DNA from: Candidatus Nomurabacteria bacterium
Lineage (GTDB): Bacteria > Patescibacteriota > Minisyncoccia > Phycocordibacterales > UBA9973
Reading direction: 5' to 3'
DNA: 38,226 nucleotides
NCBI GenBank assembly: GCA_028286705.1
Contig: JAQBRC010000043.1
Location: 1-38,226 of the forward strand
This document shows, piece by piece, positions 31,891 to 38,226 of this stretch; position 1 is the stretch's first letter; every line of letters starts with the position of its first letter. The translations under genes were made by a program, and so were the position numbers. A model generated the notes under the pieces. That model was not told where the DNA came from and ran no database searches. It saw nothing but the letters and a program-made list of their open reading frames with translations.

Positions 31891-32271
31891 ATGATAAAGA
31901 ATGCACTCTATAACAAATATAAGGAACAAGCGCGGTTTTTAGTACATGAACGCTTAGAACACTTTAATGCACACTATAACTTTACGTATCACCGCGTTTC
32001 CATTCGTAACCAAAAGACACGATGGGGAAGCTGTTCCAACAAGGGAAACTTGAATTTCAGCTATCGTATTCTTTTTCTTGAACCAGAGGCACAGGATTAT
32101 CTGATTGTGCACGAGCTTTGCCATCTCAAGGAATTTAATCATTCTCAGCGATTTTGGGATTTGGTATCGGAGCAGTCTCCGAACTATAAAAAATATCATC
32201 TGGAATTACGACACAAAAGCAATTTTAAAATACTCTATACTGCGTGGAAGCAATCCTTATTCAATCTTTAG
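31891..32271 (+). CDS. YgjP/SprT-like zinc metallopeptidase (DUF45/M48-like)
   Basis: 126 aa, shorter than E. coli YgjP because the N-terminal domain is missing. WGSCSNKGNLNFSYRI is the family signature and VHELCHLKEFNHSQRFW holds the zinc site (H74, E75, H78, H84). It is probably a soluble metallopeptidase; the substrate is unknown in the family. TATTAG (31879-31884) ends 6 nt before the ATG, a weaker -10 than elsewhere. Confidence 0.88.
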   Translation: MIKNALYNKYKEQARFLVHERLEHFNAHYNFTYHRVSIRNQKTRWGSCSNKGNLNFSYRILFLEPEAQDYLIVHELCHLKEFNHSQRFWDLVSEQSPNYKKYHLELRHKSNFKILYTAWKQSLFNL

Positions 32272-32317
32272 CAAAAGTACAGATAGGTTTGATTGGTAGG
32301 TTTATATACTGTCACTC

Positions 32318-32569
32318 ATGCCACAAGGAATTAATATCATTATCCGATATGACAAAACATTACAAGAGATAACGGGAACCGCAGAAGACCCAGCACGCTT
32401 AAGCAGCAATTCAATATTTGCCTGGCTGCTAGAATGTATTTTGATGGAGTATCCAGAAATAGAAGAAAAATATCCTCCTGGGACATTATATTTCCAGGTT
32501 AATGGATATACACCAAAATCATACAGCCCATTGTTTGATGGCGATGAAATATATTTCGGAGTCGTCTAA
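32318..32569 (+). CDS. Small beta-grasp-like protein (MoaD/ThiS-like) without diglycine
   Basis: 83 aa. The end, YFQVNGYTPKSYSPLFDGDEIYFGVV, has the strand-turn-DGDEI-strand pattern of MoaD/ThiS sulfur carriers, but the C-terminal GG needed for activation is absent; it ends GVV. It may have a different role or be a distant beta-grasp protein. TATACT (32305-32310) lies 7 nt before the ATG. The engB promoter starts just after its stop. Family assignment tentative. Confidence 0.6.
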   Translation: MPQGINIIIRYDKTLQEITGTAEDPARLSSNSIFAWLLECILMEYPEIEEKYPPGTLYFQVNGYTPKSYSPLFDGDEIYFGVV

Positions 32570-32596
32570 ATTGATCTTTTCTGCTAGTATGCAGAC

Positions 32597-33166
32597 ATGA
32601 ACATTACTTCTGCACAATTTATTAAAGGGGTGACTGACGGCAACGAAGTTGCAGATCTGCAATTTCCGCAGGTTGCCTTTATTGGGCGTTCTAACGTAGG
32701 GAAGTCTAGTACTATCAACGTCCTTACCAAAGTTAAAGGATTGGCTAAAACCAGTTCTTTCCCTGGGCGTACTCGTCAGATTAATGTCTTCCTGATTAAC
32801 AATAAATTCTATCTCATTGACCTTCCTGGATATGGCTATGCCAAGGTATCGAAGGTTGAGCGTGCGGAAATTGAAGAAGTAATTCGCAGTTACTTATTCA
32901 ACCCGATTATTCATCAGAAAAAGGTAGTATTAATTATCGATGCATTTGTTGGTCCCACGGAATCAGATCTTGAAATGCTTGATGCATTGCTTGAAGATAA
33001 TAAGGATGTGATTATCCTCGCAAACAAGATTGATAAGGTGAAGAAATCAACTCGTCAGGGGGTACTCGCTAAAATTAAGGAAACACTACACGGTCAGTTG
33101 GTTATTCCATTCTCTGCGGAAGAGAAAACAGGAATTAGTGAGGTGTTAGAACAGATGGGGAAATAA
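32597..33166 (+). CDS. engB: Ribosome biogenesis GTPase EngB (YihA/YsxC)
   Basis: 189 aa, typical length. G1 GRSNVGKSS, the switch region SFPGRTRQINVF, G3 DLPGYGYAKV and G4 NKID with following KV are diagnostic. EngB acts in assembly of the large ribosomal subunit. TAGTAT (32585-32590, with upstream TGC) ends 6 nt before the ATG. Its stop is 3 nt from the stop of the convergent pseudouridine synthase gene, without an obvious terminator. Confidence 0.95.
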   Translation: MNITSAQFIKGVTDGNEVADLQFPQVAFIGRSNVGKSSTINVLTKVKGLAKTSSFPGRTRQINVFLINNKFYLIDLPGYGYAKVSKVERAEIEEVIRSYLFNPIIHQKKVVLIIDAFVGPTESDLEMLDALLEDNKDVIILANKIDKVKKSTRQGVLAKIKETLHGQLVIPFSAEEKTGISEVLEQMGK

Positions 33167-33169
33167 GCG

Positions 33170-33979
33170 CTAGGCTTCTTTCAGCTTACTTACGTCCGCT
33201 TCGCCCAACTTTCTTGCAGAGCCCGCCTTCATTGAACCAACATTAAGAAAGCCGATATCGGTTCTTACAAGATCTTCCACTGTAAGGTGACATGCATCCG
33301 CCATTCGGCGGATTTGATGTTTGCGGCCTTCGTGCAGGACAATAGAGAATGAAGTGCGGGAAAGACGCTGCACAATCGCTGGCTTTGTTTTTACTTTATC
33401 CAACATGATACCGTTTGTCATCTTTGCAATTGTTTGGTCAGTAACATTTTCTCGTACTGTCACAACATATGTCTTGCTCACCGTTGAATTTTCTTGTGTA
33501 AGAGCACGGGCAAGAGTCCCGTCATTAGACATGATAATCAACCCTTCTGACTCCTTATCCAATCGTCCAATTGGAGAAAGGTGCTTGAACTTAGGAAATT
33601 GATCATGAAGATCTTCTGCTTTATCAGTTGTCTTGCTGGTTTCAATACCCCGAGGTTTATATACAAGTACTGATTCCTTGCCTTCACGAAGTGTGCCGCC
33701 CTTGATGTCGATGACATCAACACCAACCTTAATGCCAAACCCTGGTTCCTTGATGACTTTGCCATTAACCTTAACTGATCCTTGTGAGATGAGTGCCTTG
33801 GCTTCGCGGCGAGAAGCAACGCCATCGTGGGCGATAGCACGCTCTAGTCTTTCAAGTCCTGGAGCAAGTGTACTCTCTAGCTTCACTGCTTTTTTAAAGA
33901 CCGGCTTGATGAAGGTCTTGTTGAGCTTTTGTGCCGGCTTTTTGGTTCGGTGTTGTATCTGACTACTGCGCTTTTGCAT
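33170..33979 (-). CDS. RsuA/RluB-family pseudouridine synthase
   Basis: 269 aa. A basic N-terminal tail of about 42 residues precedes an S4 RNA-binding domain (about 43-95, LERAIAHDGVASRREAKALI) and the catalytic domain with VYKPRGIETS, GRLDKESEGLIIMSNDG (catalytic Asp141), SKTYVVTV and EGRKHQIRRM. It isomerises a uridine in rRNA; whether 16S or 23S is not decidable. TATAGT (33994-33989) lies 9 nt before the ATG. Confidence 0.92.
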   Translation of the reverse strand: MQKRSSQIQHRTKKPAQKLNKTFIKPVFKKAVKLESTLAPGLERLERAIAHDGVASRREAKALISQGSVKVNGKVIKEPGFGIKVGVDVIDIKGGTLREGKESVLVYKPRGIETSKTTDKAEDLHDQFPKFKHLSPIGRLDKESEGLIIMSNDGTLARALTQENSTVSKTYVVTVRENVTDQTIAKMTNGIMLDKVKTKPAIVQRLSRTSFSIVLHEGRKHQIRRMADACHLTVEDLVRTDIGFLNVGSMKAGSARKLGEADVSKLKEA

Positions 33980-34002
33980 ATTGTGGCTACTATAGCACGG
34001 AT

Positions 34003-34030
34003 TTGACAGGTGCTGACATCTCTATAAAAT
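34003..34030 (+). promoter_or_regulatory. Consensus promoter ending 7 nt before the TPR gene ATG
   Basis: TTGACA (34003-34008), 16-nt spacer, TAAAAT (34025-34030), then 7 nt to the ATG at 34038. Together with gltX, the clearest case where a consensus -35 fixes the position and implies a leaderless message. Confidence 0.75.
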
Positions 34031-34037
34031 ACTGGCT

Positions 34038-34460
34038 ATGAACACTGTTGAACAGATGCTCCAAGTCGCTCAGGACTTGCAGGACAAGGGCAAGATAGAA
34101 GAAGCATTGGCACAATACAGCAAGTCTTTTGACTTGCTTATTGATGAAGCAGGGAAGTATGCCAAGGAGCAGGAATCTGATATTACTGACCTACCAGAGC
34201 TTCGCAAGATTGCTGACAAGCTATTTGAGCACTCAAAAATCTATCTGAAGAGAAATATTAACGCTGCGTATATTCTCAATGCTATGGGCGTACTCTTTGC
34301 TCAGCTCAAGGATTATCCCAATGCACAACAGCGATTAGTTGAGGCAATGGAATTTATTCCTGATGGGACAGATTACAGCGATCCGGCGGATAACCTAGAA
34401 CGTATTAGTGGGGAAGTTGCAGCGGCACGAGCTGCCGCAGATGAAGAAGAATCAGAATAA
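34038..34460 (+). CDS. TPR-like helical protein
   Basis: 140 aa, all helical. Residues about 3-36 (AQDLQDKGKIEEALAQYSKSF) and about 75-108 (INAAYILNAMGVLFAQLKDYPNAQQRLVEAM) are tetratricopeptide-type helix pairs; the end is Ala/Glu-rich and acidic. No signal peptide. Likely a cytoplasmic protein-interaction module. Single-gene unit. Confidence 0.78.
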   Translation: MNTVEQMLQVAQDLQDKGKIEEALAQYSKSFDLLIDEAGKYAKEQESDITDLPELRKIADKLFEHSKIYLKRNINAAYILNAMGVLFAQLKDYPNAQQRLVEAMEFIPDGTDYSDPADNLERISGEVAAARAAADEEESE

Positions 34461-34527
34461 TTGCTATAACTGGATAAATCGTTAGTGCTTTTGTACACCA
34501 TGGCTGTATACTTGGTGCATAAAACAC

Positions 34528-35700
34528 ATGGCCCAACAAGGAAACTCAAACTTTAGAACTGTTGCGATCTTTATTATAGTTTTCGTTGCTGCAGGGTGCG
34601 GATGGTATGTATACGGAAGCAGTATCACTCATTCGAATATGGTTGCAGGAGTAAGTACTGAGCAGGTTGTTCAGGATACGGTTCCTGAACCAGTTATTGC
34701 TACACCTCCTCCTGTTGTCCATATTGAAACACCTACAACAGTGCGCGCAATCTATATCTCTAGTTGGAGTGCCGGTACAACGTCTAGCATGGTGCATATT
34801 AATAATTTACTCGATGGAGAGGAGGTGAATGCGGTAGTTATCGACATTAAGGATGCAACTGGACGAGTATCGTATATTCCAAAGGATGCTGATTTGCTAG
34901 CGAGTGGCGTTGGCACCAAGCGCATTGCTCACCTCGATACTCTCATCAAGTCACTGCATGATCGACACATTTATGTCATCGGACGCATCGCAGTATTTCA
35001 AGACCCGTACTGGCCAACAGTGCATCCAGAAGATGCATTGCAAGACACCACTACCGGCAAGCCGTGGAAAGATAAGAAAGGACTGACATGGCTACGTGCT
35101 GACAACCTAAAGGTATGGAGTTATATTGAAAGCATTGCTACTGATGCCCATGCTCAGGGGTTTGATGAAATCAACATGGACTATGTTCGTTTTCCAACTG
35201 ATGGCGCAATACATAATATTGATCAGTCGACTTTCAAAACATCTAAGCAAGATATCATAGCAAGCTTTTTTGCCGATCTTGATACAACATTGCGACAGCA
35301 AGAACATATCCCGTTATCTGCTGACATCTTTGGCTTAACGGTAAGCGCAGAGGATGATATGGGCATTGGGCAAAAGATTGAATTGATTGCTCCCCATGTT
35401 GATTATATTTGCCCAATGATTTACCCCTCACACTTTGCTAATGGCAGCTATGGCTTTAGCAAGCCGGCTGAACATCCGTATGAGATTATTCATAAGGCAT
35501 TGACTGATGGCATGGCAAAACTAACTGCAGCAAATATTCCCACAGAAAAAATTCGCCCATGGTTGCAGGACTTTGATCTAGGGGCAATTTACACTGCTGA
35601 CATGGTACAGGCTCAGATTGATGCAACATATGCTGTTGGGCTGAAGTCATGGTTAATGTGGGATGCGAGCAACAAATACACTTTGTCTGTATACAAATAG
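34528..35700 (+). CDS. Membrane-anchored putative glycoside hydrolase (DUF4015)
   Basis: 390 aa with an N-terminal anchor (about 11-29), a Pro/Thr linker (about 45-70) and a TIM-barrel domain (about 72-388) of the DUF4015 putative glycosyl hydrolase family: VRAIYISSWSAG, AVVIDIKDATGRVSY, IYVIGRIAVFQDP, GFDEINMDYVRFPTDG, SADIFGLTVS, DYICPMIYPSHF, and SWLMWDASNKY. The acidic residues in NMDYVRFP and ADIFG are candidate catalytic groups. It would act on polysaccharide outside the cell. A TATACT (34509-34514) occurs upstream, with a short leader. Confidence 0.85.
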   Translation: MAQQGNSNFRTVAIFIIVFVAAGCGWYVYGSSITHSNMVAGVSTEQVVQDTVPEPVIATPPPVVHIETPTTVRAIYISSWSAGTTSSMVHINNLLDGEEVNAVVIDIKDATGRVSYIPKDADLLASGVGTKRIAHLDTLIKSLHDRHIYVIGRIAVFQDPYWPTVHPEDALQDTTTGKPWKDKKGLTWLRADNLKVWSYIESIATDAHAQGFDEINMDYVRFPTDGAIHNIDQSTFKTSKQDIIASFFADLDTTLRQQEHIPLSADIFGLTVSAEDDMGIGQKIELIAPHVDYICPMIYPSHFANGSYGFSKPAEHPYEIIHKALTDGMAKLTAANIPTEKIRPWLQDFDLGAIYTADMVQAQIDATYAVGLKSWLMWDASNKYTLSVYK

Positions 35701-35740
35701 TTGCTATACTACTATTGTTATTAAGTAATATAATTTGCAC

Positions 35741-35803
35741 ATGGCCAAAGGCGTACGATCTCAAAAAGAAGCAAAGAAACCGAAGAAAGAAAAAAAGAAA
35801 TAA
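35741..35803 (+). CDS. 20-aa lysine-rich microprotein
   Basis: A 20-codon frame, MAKGVRSQKEAKKPKKEKKK, nine of whose last fifteen residues are lysine. TATAAT (35729-35734) ends exactly 6 nt before the ATG, and an intrinsic terminator follows 15 nt after the stop, so it is a complete transcription unit. Strong positive charge suggests RNA or ribosome binding; the function is unknown. Confidence 0.62.
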   Translation: MAKGVRSQKEAKKPKKEKKK

Positions 35804-35818
35804 TTCTTCACTTACATG

Positions 35819-35848
35819 AAAAATCCGAGGGTACTGCCTCGGATTTTT
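35819..35848 (+). terminator. Terminator of the 20-aa gene
   Basis: 12-bp stem AAAAATCCGAGG/CCTCGGATTTTT, loop GTACTG, with the T run in the descending arm. The next -10 begins 6 nt later. Confidence 0.85.
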
Positions 35849-35866
35849 CTCTGCTATACTATGGAT

Positions 35867-36391
35867 ATGGAAAAAAATAACATTACCCCAATTTCACTAA
35901 TTATTACTGGTGTAGCAGTCATCGGATTTGCAGCCTTGTTTATCAGTGCTAAAAAGCAGCAGGACATAGCCGTTACTCCAGCGGCTGATACTACTCCTAG
36001 CTCACTCTGTTATGTGCTTAACAAGAATGGCGATACGGCATTCTTGAAGCTTACAACTACAGATGGCGGTTTGACCATTACTGGTGACCTCGCTACCTAC
36101 CCAGCGCAAAAAGATTCAATGAAGGGTACATTGTCTGGAGTCGCAACAAACGTTGATGGCGATGCTGTCTTTGATGGTCAATATGCTAACTCTGCTGAAG
36201 GTATGAACAACATCAGTGAACAGTTGATTAAACTTGATCCTACTCAGGCTCAGATTGGATATGGAGAAATGGTAGAGGCCGCTGACGGCACTTACGACTA
36301 CAAGGACAAGACTAAGGTGACATATTCACTTACTCTCCCTGCTGTTGATTGTACACAGTATGACTCATTGAAAACTGCTGCAGGGCACTAA
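35867..36391 (+). CDS. Hypothetical membrane-anchored protein
   Basis: 174 aa from the ATG at 35867; TATACT (35855-35860, with TGC) ends 6 nt before it. Starts at 35816 and 35861 are rejected because the first lies in the terminator and the second abuts the -10. One N-terminal helix (about 9-27) and an exported domain of about 130 aa with two cysteines (SSLCYVL and PAVDCTQ) follow. SLCYVLNKNGDTAFLKLTT and the repeated GxLxG pattern suggest a small beta-barrel-like domain. No family named with confidence. Confidence 0.75.
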   Translation: MEKNNITPISLIITGVAVIGFAALFISAKKQQDIAVTPAADTTPSSLCYVLNKNGDTAFLKLTTTDGGLTITGDLATYPAQKDSMKGTLSGVATNVDGDAVFDGQYANSAEGMNNISEQLIKLDPTQAQIGYGEMVEAADGTYDYKDKTKVTYSLTLPAVDCTQYDSLKTAAGH

Positions 36392-36400
36392 ATACTGCAA

Positions 36401-36437
36401 ACAAAAAAACACCGAGCTATGCTCGGTGTTTTTTTGT
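36401..36437. terminator. Bidirectional terminator
   Basis: Perfect 17-bp stem (36401-36417 with 36421-36437), loop TAT, with A and T runs at both ends. It is shared by the 35867 gene and the convergent PspC gene, whose stop is 5 nt away. Confidence 0.92.
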
Positions 36438-36442
36438 TTGTT

Positions 36443-37906
36443 CTAGTACTTTCCAATTTCAGTTGCGCTGATGCGCCATTCGTTGTTTACGTTAACAACT
36501 GTGAAAGTGACGGGTTGTGCATTGATGAAATGGTCTTGGGGATTGCTAGTCATCTCAATGATATCAGCCGTTACCGTATAGCTACCATCTTCATTCTTTG
36601 ATACTTCATCAATACTGATATGGTCAGGATATGGACTTGAAGTTTGACGACCCAAAGCGATATCAGGATTGTTCTGCCATTGCTTCAATAGTTCAGGAGT
36701 AAGGTATGAACCATACACCTTTTCCATCTGAGGCTTAAGGGTTGCTGCTGGAGCTAGCAGCGACACCTGCTGCAATGTTTCTCCAAAATGCTGTACGGTA
36801 TCTCGCACAGCCTGCTCGTTCTGATTTTCTGTAGCCGAGGTCGGATCACAGAAGTAATTTCCCCCGATGCAGAATTCATGATGAGCAATCCAGAAATCAG
36901 TTCCATATGGAGCATAGGTCTTGTGTTGATCTGACAAAGATTTAATGCCGATAATAGCAGCAAAGCCGATAGCTATTAACCAGATGATGAGACTAATAAT
37001 TTGGCCAACAGGATGCTTTTTGCCAGTGATATTCCAAGTGTGACGACGTGCTTCATTTACCATTTTTCTGATGGGCCAGCTAATAATATAGACGCAGGCG
37101 GTGATGAATAATGCCAAAAGAATAGGGGAGGCTCCAATGAGAAACTTGTTGCCGAACATGTGATGATCAACAAGTGCGCCCCACATCATGATGCTGTACA
37201 CGATACCGATGCCTATGAGAGCGATTGTTCCAAGGAAGGTAAAGATACCTGTACCAATGCGTGTAAATCCTACCCATGCATTACCGACTTTCTTTGCATA
37301 TTCTGTATGTGAATCAGCATATTTTTTCCAGTACCCTTCTTCGGTATATTTTCCATACTTTGCCTTCATCTCCTCGATAAATTCTTGGGTGTTGAACTGC
37401 TTTCCCTGTGCGTACGCTCGCTCTTCTAGAGTGTCAGCAGCAGGTACGAAGAATGCCATAAGAATATACAGGCCGATAAATCCTCCATGGGTAAATATGC
37501 TCAGGACGATAAAGATAATGCGCACAATTTTTACATCCATCCCAAAGAATGTAGCAATCCCATTACATACACCTGCAATCCATGCCCCTTCGCGAATACG
37601 ATACAATCGCTTTATCACAGGTGCCCCTGTTTCTGCATGATCTCCTTTTTCACCGCCTTCAATTGGTCCCATTTCGGCAATGATAGTTTTTACTTCAGCA
37701 CTGCCAACAACGTTCTTATGCGCACTGATGTATTTGTCGCATTTCTCTGCAATAGCCTGCTCGAAGTCTTTGATGATTTCATCTTGATCGGGATTGTCGT
37801 TTAAGTTGTGCCGTACTTTAGCAAGATATGAGTGCAGCAATGCATACCCTTCTTCTTCGATTTGATAGGCTTTGCCGTTTAGATTTATGGTTATAACTTT
37901 GTTCAT
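36443..37906 (-). CDS. PspC-domain membrane protein
   Basis: 487 aa. The N-terminal domain (about 1-95) has the form NLNGKAYQIEEEGYALLHSYL with DFEQAIAEKC, a cytoplasmic module often linked to PspC. PspC follows (about 98-160): KRLYRIREGAWIAGVCNGIATFF, then a helix. Further helices lie at about 215-240, 258-280 and 308-330, then an exported C-terminal domain (about 335-487) of unknown fold with two cysteines. PspC proteins sense or protect the membrane. It begins 4 nt after the PadR stop, so both are in one unit and PadR probably controls it. Confidence 0.85.
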   Translation of the reverse strand: MNKVITINLNGKAYQIEEEGYALLHSYLAKVRHNLNDNPDQDEIIKDFEQAIAEKCDKYISAHKNVVGSAEVKTIIAEMGPIEGGEKGDHAETGAPVIKRLYRIREGAWIAGVCNGIATFFGMDVKIVRIIFIVLSIFTHGGFIGLYILMAFFVPAADTLEERAYAQGKQFNTQEFIEEMKAKYGKYTEEGYWKKYADSHTEYAKKVGNAWVGFTRIGTGIFTFLGTIALIGIGIVYSIMMWGALVDHHMFGNKFLIGASPILLALFITACVYIISWPIRKMVNEARRHTWNITGKKHPVGQIISLIIWLIAIGFAAIIGIKSLSDQHKTYAPYGTDFWIAHHEFCIGGNYFCDPTSATENQNEQAVRDTVQHFGETLQQVSLLAPAATLKPQMEKVYGSYLTPELLKQWQNNPDIALGRQTSSPYPDHISIDEVSKNEDGSYTVTADIIEMTSNPQDHFINAQPVTFTVVNVNNEWRISATEIGKY

Positions 37907-37910
37907 ATAA

Positions 37911-38226
37911 TTAGAGAGAGTTAATGCTGGTGATAATGGTTGATAAGTATTGTTCGAGTCTGTGCATTTCCTTGCGACCTTTTTCGGTCAGGGAATAGTA
38001 TTTTCGAGGAGGTCCTGATTCTGATTCGACCCATTCGTAATCGAGGAGTTCCTCGCGTCGTAGTCGGGAGAGCAGGGGATACAGCGTTCCTTCCTGTGTC
38101 TGAAACTCTGTTTCTGCGAGACGAGAAAGGATATTTGCCACATATACCTTCTTCTTGCTGATAATCTTTAGCAGCACCACTTCAAGTAGGCCTTTTCTTA
38201 ATTGTTGTAATTTGTCTGGTTGATCC
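37911..38226 (-). CDS. PadR-family transcriptional regulator (partial, 5' end outside window)
   Basis: About 104 codons are visible and the frame stays open to the window edge (LRKGLLEVVLLKIISKKKVYVANIL), so the start lies beyond 38226. A GTG at 38180 would cut the first helix and is rejected. The winged helix is complete: QEGTLYPLLSRLRREELLDYEW, SESGPPRKYYSLTEKGRKEM. PadR proteins repress neighbouring membrane-stress or efflux genes, and the PspC gene directly follows. Confidence 0.93.
   Translation of the reverse strand, partial: DQPDKLQQLRKGLLEVVLLKIISKKKVYVANILSRLAETEFQTQEGTLYPLLSRLRREELLDYEWVESESGPPRKYYSLTEKGRKEMHRLEQYLSTIITSINSL

Overview
This 38 kb window reads as ordinary chromosome of a small-genome bacterium of the Candidate Phyla Radiation (Patescibacteria), most likely a Parcubacteria-type lineage. 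That placement is inference from gene content: a cut-down IF-2 of 493 aa, a run of two-helix VirB2/TrbC-like pilins, a DUF4446 protein in front of infB, PspC/PadR, a stand-alone cysteine desulfurase and very short intergenic gaps. There is no rRNA, CRISPR, IS element or prophage. The standard code fits (UGA is used as a stop).

Layout. 1-719: 5' end of rpsA (minus) behind a long leader with terminator/antiterminator pairing. 969-4823: membrane protein, metallo-beta-lactamase-fold protein without its histidines, small membrane protein, gyrA. 4870-9519: methyltransferase, membrane-anchored solute-binding protein, then five consecutive pilin-like proteins. 9580-11329 (minus): SPFH-like protein plus four-helix membrane protein. 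11418-14198 (minus): DUF4446-infB-rbfA followed by tRNA-Cys, two tRNA-Leu and tRNA-Lys. 14221-19149: cysteine desulfurase, a ClpB-type AAA+ unfoldase with a ClpC-like IGF loop, a LAGLIDADG endonuclease and tRNA-Tyr. 19339-24469: DUF2127 protein, tag, META-domain protein, a 23S rRNA-type methyltransferase, gltX and three very small minus-strand genes. 24510-31847: secreted G1 peptidase, large surface beta-helix/LCAT lipase, PIF1-type helicase with HTH tail, PLD enzyme. 31891-38226: YgjP-like metalloprotein, beta-grasp protein, engB, pseudouridine synthase, TPR protein, DUF4015 hydrolase, a 20-aa lysine-rich protein, a membrane-anchored protein, PspC and PadR.

How it works together. Much is translation housekeeping (S1, IF-2, RbfA, EngB, GltX, rRNA modification, five tRNAs). 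The accessory part is aimed at the cell surface: pilins, binding protein, peptidase, lipase and glycosidase-like protein, as expected for a host-dependent or scavenging cell. The strongest non-gene signal is promoter architecture. About a dozen genes carry a sigma70-like -10 hexamer ending exactly 6 nt before the ATG, so transcripts should be leaderless. Several start codons below were moved on that basis. Convergent genes repeatedly share one bidirectional terminator hairpin placed 1-13 nt from the stop codons.
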